Assembly: GCF_964355755.1 (NCBI RefSeq)
Contig: NC_092675.1
Coordinates: forward strand, 31,274,912-31,338,911
DNA length: 64,000 nucleotides
Direction of reading: 5' to 3'
Source of the DNA: Antedon mediterranea
Lineage: Eukaryota; Echinodermata; Crinoidea; Comatulida; Antedonidae
In this document: positions 46,104 through 58,300 of the stretch, piece after piece
How the letters are laid out: each line of letters begins with the position of its first letter
Numbering within the stretch: the first letter of the stretch is position 1
The notes under the pieces: model-generated
Told to the model about the DNA's origin: nothing
What the model saw: only the letters and a program-made list of their open reading frames with translations
The model's database searches: none
Made by a program: the position numbers and the translations under genes

Positions 46104-48608
46104 GTGACAAGTAAGTTGGCACTCAGTGCAGATACCACGCAAATGTCTGGATTTTTAAAGTTGAATGCCATTTTGCAGTCGCATGAGGTCAATGACAAAC
46201 CGGTGTTGACCCCGAACAGATCAATAACACTACTGGAACCAGACAAAGGAAGAAGATACATTGTCGGATATGATAGGTCGTCTATTGACAGTTATGGGGC
46301 CCTAAAAATGTCATCTCTTAATCTTGTTCAACTTGTAAATTTTCCTACCAGATATGCAAATAATGGATCACATTCTATGTTAGACCTTGTGTTCTGTAAT
46401 AATAATGACATTATTCATAATGTCACAGGTGAACCTGGAATTAGTACAAGTGATCATATAGGTATCTTCTTTGACTTAGCTGGACGGTTGGTCTGTCCTA
46501 AACAAGTTCCTAGATATTTTTATCAATATAAAAAGGTTAATCATGATGATTTTTTCCAAACTCTTAATTCAGTCCCGTGGGATATCTGCTTTACACAGCT
46601 TAACTTAGATTCCACTTGGGCTTGTTTTAAAGACCTTTTTCTAGCCGCAATTGATGATTGCATACCCAAAGCTAAAAGCAAACCTCGCAGAAAATCAATC
46701 TGGATAACAACTGAAATTATTAAAATGTCTCGTAAAAAGAGACGCCTTTATCGAGATGCAAAGAAACATCCGAATAACATGTATAAGTGGGAAAAATACA
46801 GAAAATTTAGTAACGCATTGCGTGAAACTACGAGAAAGTCTCATTATGATTACCTCCATAATCTTAGTTTAGGCTGTAAATCTAATCCTAAACGATTTTG
46901 GTCATATGTTAAGAAAAAACGAAAATGTGCAACAGAAAGAAAGTATACTTTAAACGGCAATATCATAGATTCAGATTTAAATGCTACTAAAGCATTTTCG
47001 AAATATTTTCATTCTAATTTTACTGAAGATAATGATGATTTCAATGTAACAAACGAAACATCTTATTGTAATCACAGTGAAATTGTCTTACCTTTAACTA
47101 GTATTGTCATCAATAGGGATCAAATTTTCCGTGCCCTGTTATCTTTAGATACTAATAAATCCCCTGGGCCCGACGGGATTACCCCTATGATGTTGAGTAT
47201 GGCTGCACCTGTTATATCCCCAATTTTGCTTAAAATTTTTCAAATGTCCCTTGACCAAGGCATTGTGGTGAAGGAATGGAAATTGGCCAATGTTGTACCA
47301 ATTTTTAAATCTGGTAGTAGAAATGATATAAGTAATTATAGACCAATATCACTTTGTTCAGTTGTTGGCAAAGTTCTAGAACGTATTGTGGCTGATCATT
47401 TTTTATTTCATCTTCAATGTAATGCGTTTGTTAGTCCTGTACAGCACGGGTTCTATCCTGGAAGATCTTGTATTACACAAGCTTCATCCATATACCACGA
47501 ATGGTCCAAAATATTAGATGGTACGAACCCACCAGTCGTCGATGCTATATTCCTTGATTGGGAAAAAGCATTTGACCGTGTGAGTCACCCTAAACTATTA
47601 CGTAAGCTCCACAATTTTGGTCTATGTGGTCCAATTTTGAAATGGATGGGCTCATTTCTTACTGATCGTTGCCAACAGATTGTCCTTAATGGACTGATAT
47701 CTGACCGTACACAAGTTGTTTCAGGTGTACCTCAAGGGTCGGTACTTGGCCCATTACTTTTCAACTCGTTCGTTTTTGACCTCCCTATGTCGATCACCTC
47801 TCAAATTAGACAATATGCCGACGATACGGTGGTGTTCAGGCCAATTAGATGTGAATATGATGCGATATTACTTCAAAAAGATCTAGATAACATCGATGAA
47901 TGGTGTCAAAATAACATGATGAGACTTAATGCTAAAAAATGCAAAGTTCTCCATATTACTCGCAAACGTAATCCCATTCATGCTCGTTATCATATTCACA
48001 CTAATGACCTTCAAGCAGTTACCTCCTACAAATATCTTGGTATTCACTTTGAAAGCAATCTCTCTTGGTCAACGCATGTGTCCGCAATTACCACAAAATC
48101 TCTCCAAATTGTCGGATTCATAAAGCGTTTTGTGATATTTAACGACCCTGTAATTTTGATGAGGCTTTTTAACGGTTTATGTAGGCCCATACTTGAGTAT
48201 GCTGCCCCTGTTTGGGTGCCTCATCAAAAACAACATATTACTAGCATAAATAAACCTCTTCGAAGGATCACAAAATTGTGTGCTAAGGGCGATTACGAGC
48301 AACGGCTTGAACATTTAAATTTGCCTTCTATGGACCAGAGAGTGTGTTTTCTCAGTATACTTTTTATTATGAAATGTATGTATGGTCGAATTGATCTTAA
48401 TATTCACGATTTTGTTGATTTTAATCCAAGGTATTCCGAATCAGTTATTTTTAAACACAAATATGCCAGAACCAATTCTTTTAAATATTCATTGTACACT
48501 AATTTTCCCCGTGTATGGCAAGAGATTCCTAATTATATTAGAGAACATTCTTTATTTAGTTTTAACACATTTGTGACAGCTCTCCGGTCTTATGTCAGGC
48601 AACTTTAA
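46104..48608 (+). CDS. LINE ORF2: endonuclease C-terminal part plus reverse transcriptase
   Basis: An open frame of 834 codons. Residues about 70-125 look like the end of an APE-type endonuclease (NLVQLVNFPTRY, LDLVFCNN, SDHIGIFFDL). The reverse transcriptase follows, with NVVPIFKSGSRNDISNYRPI near 400, HGFYPGRSC near 450, catalytic FLDWEKAFDRVSH near 484, SGVPQGSVLGPLLF near 545 and YADDTVVF near 570. A CR1/Jockey-type tail with YLGIHFESNLSW follows. There is no stop or frameshift inside, so it is young, but the N-terminal endonuclease is missing. The first 60-70 residues do not look like LINE sequence and may be flanking DNA that happens to be open. Confidence 0.9.
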   Translation: MTSKLALSADTTQMSGFLKLNAILQSHEVNDKPVLTPNRSITLLEPDKGRRYIVGYDRSSIDSYGALKMSSLNLVQLVNFPTRYANNGSHSMLDLVFCNNNDIIHNVTGEPGISTSDHIGIFFDLAGRLVCPKQVPRYFYQYKKVNHDDFFQTLNSVPWDICFTQLNLDSTWACFKDLFLAAIDDCIPKAKSKPRRKSIWITTEIIKMSRKKRRLYRDAKKHPNNMYKWEKYRKFSNALRETTRKSHYDYLHNLSLGCKSNPKRFWSYVKKKRKCATERKYTLNGNIIDSDLNATKAFSKYFHSNFTEDNDDFNVTNETSYCNHSEIVLPLTSIVINRDQIFRALLSLDTNKSPGPDGITPMMLSMAAPVISPILLKIFQMSLDQGIVVKEWKLANVVPIFKSGSRNDISNYRPISLCSVVGKVLERIVADHFLFHLQCNAFVSPVQHGFYPGRSCITQASSIYHEWSKILDGTNPPVVDAIFLDWEKAFDRVSHPKLLRKLHNFGLCGPILKWMGSFLTDRCQQIVLNGLISDRTQVVSGVPQGSVLGPLLFNSFVFDLPMSITSQIRQYADDTVVFRPIRCEYDAILLQKDLDNIDEWCQNNMMRLNAKKCKVLHITRKRNPIHARYHIHTNDLQAVTSYKYLGIHFESNLSWSTHVSAITTKSLQIVGFIKRFVIFNDPVILMRLFNGLCRPILEYAAPVWVPHQKQHITSINKPLRRITKLCAKGDYEQRLEHLNLPSMDQRVCFLSILFIMKCMYGRIDLNIHDFVDFNPRYSESVIFKHKYARTNSFKYSLYTNFPRVWQEIPNYIREHSLFSFNTFVTALRSYVRQL

Positions 48609-48912
48609 ACTTTTTATTTTTTTTTTTATCTTTAAACAATCATTTTTATCTGTACATAATATTTATATATATATATTTTTTAGATTCAATTTTAATGATT
48701 GTTCAACTTGATGCCTCGCAATTTTAAATTTTTATATCTTTGTCTTTTTATGGTTTACTTATATGTTCAAGTGCAGTATATGGAGAGCCATCTCGATAGT
48801 GCTTTGCACTCATGGCAATCCTCAGGGTGCTGCACCGCTGTCTTGTTGTCATGTATTTTTGTGCCTGAAAATTGAATAAAATAAAAAAAAAAAAAATAAA
48901 AAAATAAAAAAA
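48609..48912 (+). mobile_element. LINE 3' UTR and A-rich tail
   Basis: About 270 bp of non-coding sequence (with GAGAGCCATCTCGATAGTGC and TGCTGCACCGCTGTCTTGTT) ends in AATAAAATAAAAAAAAAAAA-type sequence at 48879-48912, the normal 3' signature of a non-LTR retrotransposon. Confidence 0.85.
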
Positions 48913-50409
48913 GACTCTTTTTTTGCGACGCATTGCGATCACTGCGACAAGCGACATAATGAAACAAATCTACTTTTACAATGTTTTTTAAGGATACAGA
49001 GACCTGTAATTAAATTAATTACTCCATCATTAAACATTTCCGAGTGAAAATGATATACAATTTAGGCCTACAGTAATTTCAGCAATTGAATCCCCTCTCC
49101 CTTCTTTTTCTAGATATCATCTCGGTTCTATGTCATATCGGTTCTATACGCAGGGGGAATGGAAGCAGGAAATACAAATTTCTACTAAATTTGAAATATT
49201 TTGTATTATAGTGACCTTGGTCGCGTTGTTTTCTGATCAACTGTACTGAGGTAAATTTGAGAAATGCAATTAGGCCTACACAGTCTTGTTTTACACAAGC
49301 TTCGTCAACCATGGACCTATAATTACAATTAGGTAAATGTATAGGTCACCATGTGTCAACTACAAACATCAAAACAACAAGAAAAATAAGAGGAAGACGA
49401 TTAAAAAAAAGAAATTGTATAAATGCCGAATTCCTACTGCCTACTTACTATTTAAAATTCTTTTGAGATGGATGAATATTTTATCGACAATTATAGTACA
49501 TTTATTATGTATGTTTGTGACCTTGTTATGTTTATCGGAATGACAAACGACCTTGCTTAGCACGCGAACACTGTCAGGTCGAGGACCGCTTGATTGTCAA
49601 CGTCGGTTTTGTGCTGTGATTTATGATACTCATCGAGGGGGTCCTAATGCAATTTTCAAATGGTATGTAGGCCTACACATTCAGGGAAATCCCCTTTCCA
49701 TATACTACAGTAGAATTGCACGCTCCGCGCGCACACCCATACTTTACACACGTACGTGCGATATAAAATACATACAAAAGTAATTCATAGATTAGAATTA
49801 AAAGAACTAAAAAGTATATAGATAAAATACTAATTGATACGTAAATTATTTATATTTATACAGCAATTTTACTCAAAAAAAGGAAGGGCGGAGAGAACAT
49901 AATATATAGGCCTATAAAAACATAAACATTTACTGTTTTAAACTGCTATTATGTCGTGTTAATTTGACGTGTTAACCGATCCACTCATTTCCGCGACAAA
50001 TGATAAACATTGAATTGCAAATTGCAGATATTATAATCGACATCATTTCGTAGAATTTATATTCTCTGGAGGCAACACAACTCTCAACCGAAGGACGAGT
50101 TACAATCACGTTCAACATAATGCGCATGCGCTGTTATCAATATGGTCTTTAAGCGACTACAGTAAAGAGGTTGCATATTTTTTCGTACAGAAAATCAACG
50201 CATAATATAATCAAGTGTGTAGGCAAATGTATATTAAAACTGTTATTGATTGGGCCTATAACAGAGGGTTTTTTCTACCGCGATGACACTTCATTTTGAT
50301 GTTTGCATCTGGCGGTATTCTTTTTATCGATAGCAATACCATATTTCCGAATTCATCGATCAAGTTCACATTTATTCAGTACCGTAGTGATATGGTTAGG
50401 TAGGCTATA
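48913..50409. other. Intergenic, no recognised gene
   Basis: Short frames only (for example 49337-49543 and 49553-49783). No repeat or conserved motif was recognised. Confidence 0.4.
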
Positions 50410-52030
50410 CTCTTTATTCTTTATTTCAAGCCAACGGTGTAAAACACCAATAACAGGTTGAAAATAAAATAACTAAACTATAAATATAAGCCAATATAAG
50501 TATATACAAAATGTAAATAAGATTATTTAAATAATTTCATTAATAATACATTTAAATTGAGAGAAATTACAGTTAAAGATATCTAAAGAATTATTTTTTA
50601 AAAGACATGAATTGTACAAAGACGAGAGTCTACAGAAAATACCATTTTTACAAACATTGACACGAGAAAATTTAACATGAAGAAAGGGTTTAATACGAAG
50701 ATTACGAACAGGAACATTAAAATAAAACAACGAAACAAGATTAAAATCAAACTACTTAGAAGTAAGACATTTAAACAGGAAATGCAAATCCTGTCTTGCT
50801 CTCCTAGATGTCGGGGAAACAATAGGAGGCAGGTTGGCTGCTGGGCCGACAAAGCGCAAGAACTTGTTATGAGTCCGATCTATTCTAGAGGCTTGAGAAG
50901 CAGAGAGTGAGTTGTAAATAATTGAACAGAAATTGAAAGATGGTTGGATGAGGGAAAGATAAAGCGCACGTTTGGTGTATGGAGAGAAATGTTTGCAATT
51001 GCGCCACATCAGCCCAAGCAGCCTATTGGCCTTTCTGACAACATGATCAACGTGTGAAATAAATGTCAGTTAATTACGGTCGATGAAAATGCCGAGGTCC
51101 CGATAAGAATTTACACTTTCAAGGACTTCTTCTTGAACAGAGTAAGCGAAAATAATAGGTTTTTCTTAAGAGAGCAAGACATGACTTTGCATTTCTCGGA
51201 CTTCAGGGACATTTTCCAGTCGGAAACCCACGTACCGAGTCTTTCCAGATCTGCCTGAAGTGCAACGGAGAGTGGTGGTAATAATTTTGTAAATCTTGAG
51301 GTCGTCAGCGAACATAAGACAGTTGGAATTTTGAAAGAGATTTGGTATTTCATTTACAAATATATTGAACAGCAGGGGGGGCAAGAATGGAACCTTGAGG
51401 CACGCCTGAGATGACTGGGAGAGCATTGGATGTGGCACCATCAATTACTACTCTCTGCAACCTACCGCCGAGATAACCTTTAAACCATGAGAATAAAGTA
51501 CCATTAATGCCAAACTGATGAAGTTTTAATAATAATAGGTTGTGGGACAATTTATCAAAAGCTTTACTAAAGTCGGTGTAGATTATGTCACATTGCTTTT
51601 TAGTTTCGATGGCTTCATACACAGAGTAGACAGAAGAGTAGCGAGGTTTGTTTCACAAGATCTACCAGGCATGAAGCCATGTTGATCTTGGGAAATAATG
51701 GGCGATACATGACATAATAGTTGAGTGTTGACAAGCCTTTCAAGAATGTTGGAGATAGTTGGGAGGAGGGAGATGGGTCCATAGTTTTGGACTTTAGATT
51801 TTGAACCATTTTTATGTATTGGGACAACGTTTGCAGTCTTCCACTGGTCAGGGAAAGTGCCAGATGAAATTGAATGTTTAAAAATATTGGTAATGGGTAA
51901 AGATAAGGTAGAAGAGCAAAGTTTAAGAGTATGATCACTGATAGGATCATTGCCAACTGCCTTATCCACACTGACTGACCTCAAGAAGTATTCGACATTA
52001 TCTTGATAACTAATGACGTTATTGTACAAT
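50410..52030 (-). pseudogene. Degenerate CR1/Jockey-type LINE, frameshifted reverse transcriptase
   Basis: Read on the minus strand, overlapping fragments in different frames recover most of a reverse transcriptase: WKTANVVPIHKNGSKSKVQN and HGFMPGRSCETNLA (52029-51583), DIIYTDFSKAFDKLSHNLLL and SGVPQGSILAPP (51622-51350), CLMFADDLKIYK (about 51330-51290), then RNCKHFSPYTKRALYLSLIQ (51009-50752). At least three frameshifts separate them, one right after SGVPQGS. The 3' end is marked by ACACCGTTGGCTTGAAATAA and repeated AATAAAG (about 50411-50440). The 5' part, including the endonuclease, is missing. Its family differs from the intact LINE upstream. Confidence 0.9.
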
Positions 52031-52883
52031 GGAGAGCTGACGTCACGATCTCCGTCAAAAATGTACTGTGTATTGTATTATTCCAACGTTTTCAATTTTA
52101 TAAAAACGTGTGAACTTTGATTTTATTTCAGACATAATACAATTTTTCGTTTATTATACTAGTATAATAATCGTAATTGGCGTTGTAAGTTGTATCAAAG
52201 GGCATTAGGATTATTTCTGTATGTAAAAATTGGTCAAATTGTTGATGTGTTACACCCACTTCCTGTGGTTAGGGAAAAAAGACCTTTTCAAATCATTTTG
52301 TAGTTTTTTATCATTTACAACAAAATTATTTTAACCGCAAACATGCTTGCCTTATTCAATAAACAAAAGTAGGCCTACCGAGGAAATAAAATAGGTTTAA
52401 CATTTTTTTACAATTTAATTTAGTTTCGGTTTTTATTTTCGAAATCGTAACTTCCATTTACGGTCACAAATGCAAGATCCGGGAGATAAGATTTAACATT
52501 AGTTTAAGTAAAATGCAGGGATTTATAAATTTAAGATTATAATGTGGCAACAACAAAAAACGACACTATGTACTTAAAAATCCTATTCACTACGTCATAT
52601 AATATTAATATCATTAACCTAACCTTTCCATGTTTTTATAACGATATGCCTACATACATTTCATGGATACATTATGATTTCAATTCAACCCCGTGACTAG
52701 TAATGCCCGATGTATTTTCATCAAGAGATGGTATTTCAATGATGACGCAACACCATGATACAATTTCACCTCATAAAACCAGGGACGAAAAATACACGCA
52801 GCATCTAAATACACGTGTCATAACCTGGAAATGTTTCCATAAAATAAATGTATGGGTTAGGACTATATCAAATTTATGGAGGT

Positions 52884-53170
52884 ATAGTGGCGTAAACGAT
52901 GAAAATAAAGAGGTCACTCATCGGCCACAGCAGTGACATATTATTAATATTAAGGAATAGTAATGACCACTACAACCAATAGTAGGCTAATTGACAGTAG
53001 GCCCAGTAGTGGCGTAAACGAGGAACATAAAGAGGTCACTCATCGGCCACAGCAGTGACATAAATTATTATTAATATTAATGAATAGTATAGACCGCTAC
53101 AACCAATAGTAGGCTAATTGACAGTAGGCCAGTAGTGGGCGTAAACAATGAAAATAAAGAGACAATGCAT
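52884..53170. repeat. About 124-bp tandem repeat, 2.3 copies
   Basis: TAGTGGCGTAAACGA at 52884, 53008 and (as TAGTGGGCGTAAACA) 53132. Each unit includes AAAGAGGTCACTCATCGGCC, ACAGCAGTGACAT and ACAACCAATAGTAGGCTAAT. Small indels and substitutions separate the copies. Confidence 0.9.
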
Positions 53171-53197
53171 CTATTTTAGTAAGTAGCAATTCCCAGT

Positions 53198-53262
53198 TCG
53201 ACAACTGATAAGATGATGATGTAATCTTGAATCGTTGATAAGATGATGATGTCATCTTGAAT
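53198..53262. repeat. 31-bp tandem duplication
   Basis: Two copies of GATAAGATGATGATGTAATC plus TTGAATCG, with one T/A change (GTAATC versus GTCATC). Confidence 0.85.
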
Positions 53263-55253
53263 CGATGCTTTATTAAATGAACGTATCAACATACGTTATA
53301 AATGATGCAATACTAATTAATAACAATAATATTATTAGGCCTATGGTGTTTATTTTGTTGGTAAACAAACTTGATTTTGATTTGTACACGTAACATTGTA
53401 GTTTCGTTGTTTACTATTCATTTTCTTTTCGTTTATTTTGGTCACAAGTTGCACTTTGCCAAAAACTGAATAATACTGCTATGTTATTTAAAAAGCAAGA
53501 AGCAACACTGGATGCTGAGGCAAACGACACACCATGGAGGAAATATATAAATATTTCTATAAATTTCCTCTATGAACAAACTAAACACTACAAAACAAGA
53601 ATGATGGATTTACCTATCAATCATTTATTATCAACACTGAAGACGACAACTTATTCTTCTTAGTTCATTAGTTTATGAATAATTGTACATGATTATCAGC
53701 CTTGTAGTAACACAAATATCAACATTCTTACTTTGGTCACGTTTTACTCACAAGTCCACTATTATTAAACAACAAAATTTAACATATTCACTAGTATGAC
53801 AATTATTATTAGATTAGGAGTACTGTATTTACTGGGTCACAAATTCAGCTTACTGGGAATATCACAAAATAGTTCCACATGCCTTGTATTGTAGATGAAT
53901 ATTGCATTTGTATTTTTTTGTTGACAGAATAATAGTAAAAGAAACAATTCCAAATATTTTACATATTGGATCCTACCAGCGTACTAGCAACACAATGGTT
54001 ATAAAATGCACCAAGGTTAAGCATAGCTAAGTAGGTCACCTGTTGTAGAACAATACAATATCATATATTATTATTTACTTACCGACAGGGGCCAAGGAGT
54101 CAACTAATTCATATAGGTCAGTATTTTACAATATTATCATATTGGATATTTCTTATTATCATATTGGATATTTCATCATCTCAGTGAGTCACAAATGAAT
54201 CCTATATGAGGTGACTGAACATTAATGTTTAACATTTCTACCTCATTGACTGTTTGATATTGTTTGTTATTGTTTTGGAGCGAGCTTTGAAGGTTTTACC
54301 CAGCAAGTATTTAAAAAGTTGGAAGAATACAAACTATTTGACACAATATTAAATATTTATAGAATATTTCAAAAGAAAAATAAAATAACAGAAGAGTGCA
54401 TATTTCAACCTTTGACATGAGTAAAACATTTTACGGTGAAACTAAACATTTATTAACAAATTATTTTCCATGACAGTCTATTATACCTAAACATAGAAGT
54501 ATATATCTCTTGTTATTACTTTATATATATTGTATATCTATCTACAAAATGCAACATGTCTGTTGTATTTTATACTACAGAGTAAAGATGTAGGATTTAA
54601 GCAACAACACATTAGTTTACCTATCTTGATCATCAAATCAAGAATTTCAAAATAACATTCAATAAATAAAGATGGAATGGATTATTCAATTTTAAACAAA
54701 GTATTTGGAGTTGTAATTTGTGATTATTGAAGAGGTTCAAATTCTTAACTTGTCTTCCATCTCCTTTTTTTTATTTAGCGGATCTTCTTGTATAATCATA
54801 ATAATGGTTTGGATTATAATAAATAATTCATAACTATTAATTGCTGTACTGACACTGTTCTGTTCAACTTGTTGGCTTAAGCCTCTAATAATCTCCAATG
54901 ACTGAGGTGATATTCAAGTTGTTTATTCAGTAGTTCATATTACCATACATACAAATGTAATTAGTGTGAAGATGCATTTCAATCAATCAAAGATCATTAA
55001 CAATTATGATACTAAACCTAGATTGTAGGTAAGCTGTCTTAAGTACAAGGTTGATACATAACCTTTTCTTAAAACCCATTTTACAGTACAAAATGTGTCT
55101 TTTACAATGCAAGTTAAAACCTTTATGTACACACAAAATGTCTGTCTGGATATCAAAGGGAATCTATGGTTATAACAGACTTGCTGAAGATCCAGTAGTA
55201 TACCACAGACCAAAATATTCCTATCTCTATTGTACTGTAGTATATACTCTGCA

Positions 55254-55259
55254 TTTATT
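55254..55259 (-). terminator. Possible AP3D1 polyadenylation signal close to the stop
   Basis: AATAAA on the minus strand only about 23 bases after the stop codon. A second AATAAA lies at 54922-54927. If the near one is used, the 3' UTR is unusually short; the farther one would give about 350 bases. Confidence 0.35.
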
Positions 55260-55281
55260 TGAAAGATCTCGCTTCATCTGT

Positions 55282-55377
55282 TTATACCTCTGATAGAACT
55301 GTCTTAATATCATCCATAAAACTTGATAGCAACGTAGCATCTGAACCTTTACCTTCTATCGATATTCCATTATTTGC
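55282..55377 (-). CDS. AP3D1: AP3D1 last coding exon
   Basis: Follows the acceptor CATTAG; phase 0. It encodes ANNGISIEGKGSDATLLSSF and MDDIKTVLSEV, then TAA. The motif SxxGKxSDxTLLSxxxxxxK is the end of the delta appendage in animals. Confidence 0.95.
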   Translation of the reverse strand, partial: ANNGISIEGKGSDATLLSSFMDDIKTVLSEV

Positions 55378-58300
55378 CTAATGACACAATAAAACAACCA
55401 TGTTAATGTTATATATCTTACTGTTCTCAACCAAGGTTTAAATAAAAAGAAAACAAATTTTCTAAAGTATTCTCTAATTTAGTTACTACATCTTTCCATT
55501 ACACCTATAATATTTATTATACTAAAAAAATGCCTACACATTTCTTAACATTAAAAAAAAAAGCAAAATCTTACCAATAACTTGACTAGTAAACAAATAT
55601 GATGATTTTGGATGGAACATGAGTAAAGTGAAGCAGTGTCGCCAACTCTTTCTACTAATCGACAATGAGTAAAGAAACATATTCTATGAAGTGCGTGATG
55701 GAACTCCACTGCTACTGTCACTAACTTTAAGGAAATCTTGGCTTGTAAATCTCCACTTGATAGTAAATTTGCAAATTCAGCTCTGTAACAATACCAATAA
55801 TGTTTTATATTTTTTAAAATTTCATATGCATCCAACAGAGAGCACAAACTCGCCAATTACAGGATGGATAAAATGTTTTTTATAATTTATCATGCTTATT
55901 AACCAAGTCTCATTTGAGGCTTCGGAAGTGGAGTTGCAAGAGTCGTGAGTTACAACCCTGGCACTAGGTCAGGAATGAACTTCGGACCATGAGATTGGAA
56001 GGCAAGTATGTTAACCACCAAGCTACAGCTCCATTACAATGTAGTTTTGCTTAAAATTAAGCCAATTTCATACCACTTGGGTGATAAGCAGAGTTCGAGA
56101 TGTTTGTTTTCATTACAATTAGTAGTAGATTGTCCAGTAATCATTATTATCTTCCCCTCTACAATTCCCTCGTAAAATTAAATTTACAGACACATATATT
56201 AATCTGCAAGTTACATCAGTTTTGTTTTTTTATAAACTGATTGATTACTCTAAACATGAGCCATAAAACAGATGACACATGATTGTATACTTACCCTGTA
56301 CAAGGAACTGCTGCTGTATAAGCGGTTACTGGTAAATGGACTTTAAAATCAATCTTTTCACTTGTTGCACCAGATTCATCCTACAATAAATCACAATTAT
56401 TAACTGTTTTATTCATTTCTTTACATGCATCCACATACTATTAATCAAACGTAACTGTGCAACATCAATTTGTCTTAATCAAATGTTAAGGGTGTGTGTC
56501 TGCATTATATTTGATCCAAAAATAACCTATTTATACAAACATAACAATACAACAAATAAGTAGATTGCACCAAGAAGTGAGTGGCAAAAGAGGCCAACAG
56601 CTTCTGTAGCCAAAGTAGATTGCATCAAGAAGTGAGTGGCAAAAGAGGCCAACAGCTTCTGTAGCCAAAGTAGATTGCACCAAGAAGTGAGTGGCGAAAG
56701 AGGCCAACAGCTTCTGTAGCCAAAGTAGATTGCACCAAGAAGTGAGTGGCAAAAGAGGCCAACAGCTTCTGTAGCCAAAGTAGATTGCACCAAGAAGTGA
56801 GTGGCAAAAGAGGCCAACAGCTTCTGTAGCCAAAGTAGATTGCACCAAGAAGTGAGTGGCAAAAGAGGCCAACAGCTTCTGTAGCCAAAGTAGATTGCAC
56901 CAAGAAGTGAGTGGCAAAAGAGGCCAACAGCTTCTGTAGCCAAAGTAGATTGCACCAAGAAGTGAGTGGCGAAAGAGGCCAACAGCTTCTGTAGCCAAAG
57001 TAGATTGCACCAAGAAGTGAGTGGCAAAAGAGGCCAACAGCTTCTGTAGCCAAAGTAGATTGCACCAAGAAGTGAGTGGCAAAAGAGGCCAACACCTTCT
57101 GTAGCCAAAGTAGATTGCACCAAGAAGTGAGTGGCAAAAGAGGCCAACAGCTTCTGTAGCCAAAGTAGATTGCACCAAGAAGTGAGTGGCAAAAGAGGCC
57201 AACAGCTTCTGTAGCCAAAGTAGATTGCACCAAGAAGTGAGTGGCAAAAGAGGCCAACAGCTTCTGTAGCCAAAGTAGATTGCACCAAGAAGTGAGTGGC
57301 AAAAGAGGCCAACAGCTTCTGTAGCCAAAGTAGATTGCACCAAGAAGTGAGTGGCGAAAGAGGCCAACAGCTTCTGTAGCCAAAGTAGATTGCACCAAGA
57401 AGTGAGTGGCAAAAGAGGCCAACAGCTTCTGTAGCCAAAGTAGATTGCACCAAGAAGTGAGTGGCAAAAGAGGCCAACAGCTTCTGTAGCCAAAGTAGAT
57501 TGCACCAAGAAGTGAGTGGCAAAAGAGGCCAACAGCTTCTGTAGCCAAAGTAGATTGCACCAAGAAGTGAGTGGCAAAAGGGCCAACAGCTTCTGTAGCC
57601 AATTAAGCATGCCACTCCAACAAAAGAGCTAAAATGTAAAACAATTATAAAATAAAAACCTACCTTAATCATATAAGTTAATGTCCCTCTGAGTTTTTGT
57701 GGCATGGTAACATTTTGAACAGTGAAAGCAAACTGGCCTTCATTAGTGGCACCTGCAGGAAGTTGAAATGGAACGCTGATACCATCATGTTGAGAAGCAC
57801 CGCTCTGTCAAAATTAAACATTTATAAACAATATGAACAAGGGAATGTAACAAACACAAAATAGATAGATATGTTAATTAACATTTATAATTGGCAAATA
57901 TCATTTATTTTTATTTAATTTTAATATTATATAGACCTTGATCCAAATACTGGATTAATTACTGCATTAATTAATGCATATTAATGATACATATTAATGC
58001 TTTTGTCAAATTTCCATTCAATAGTGATTTAGTTTACTTTAGGGCACCCTGGTCTTATTTGTTCAATTGTATACTTGCTGTTTGTGAGACCAATAATGGA
58101 AATGAAATTGAAGATAATAAAAATAAAACTTATGCGGTCAAAGATAATGTACATTGTTTTCTGATAATTACGGCAATAACAATGATCACGGTGATGATAA
58201 TATTTACCTCTCTGACAAGCCGCGTGTTGAGTGAATCCAATACATTAAAATCTAAAGACTTGAGTTGTGAATTAGTTAAGTTACTGAATATGACAGACAA

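Larger units (their letters stand above)
52031..55253. other. Intergenic DNA downstream of AP3D1
   Basis: No gene was recognised. It holds the tandem repeats listed separately at 52884-53170 and 53198-53262 and a 26-bp near-duplicate (TTATCATATTGGATATTTC) at 54133-54172. Confidence 0.45.

Noticed and set aside
55905-56032. Functional tRNA gene
   Set aside because: The B box deviates from GGTTCGANNCC, no complete cloverleaf or acceptor pairing can be drawn, and a SINE-like tail follows.
56527-57705. Three overlapping minus-strand frames of 325-392 codons
   Set aside because: The 55-bp satellite cycles through all frames; the same peptides appear in all three, and the array lies in an AP3D1 intron.
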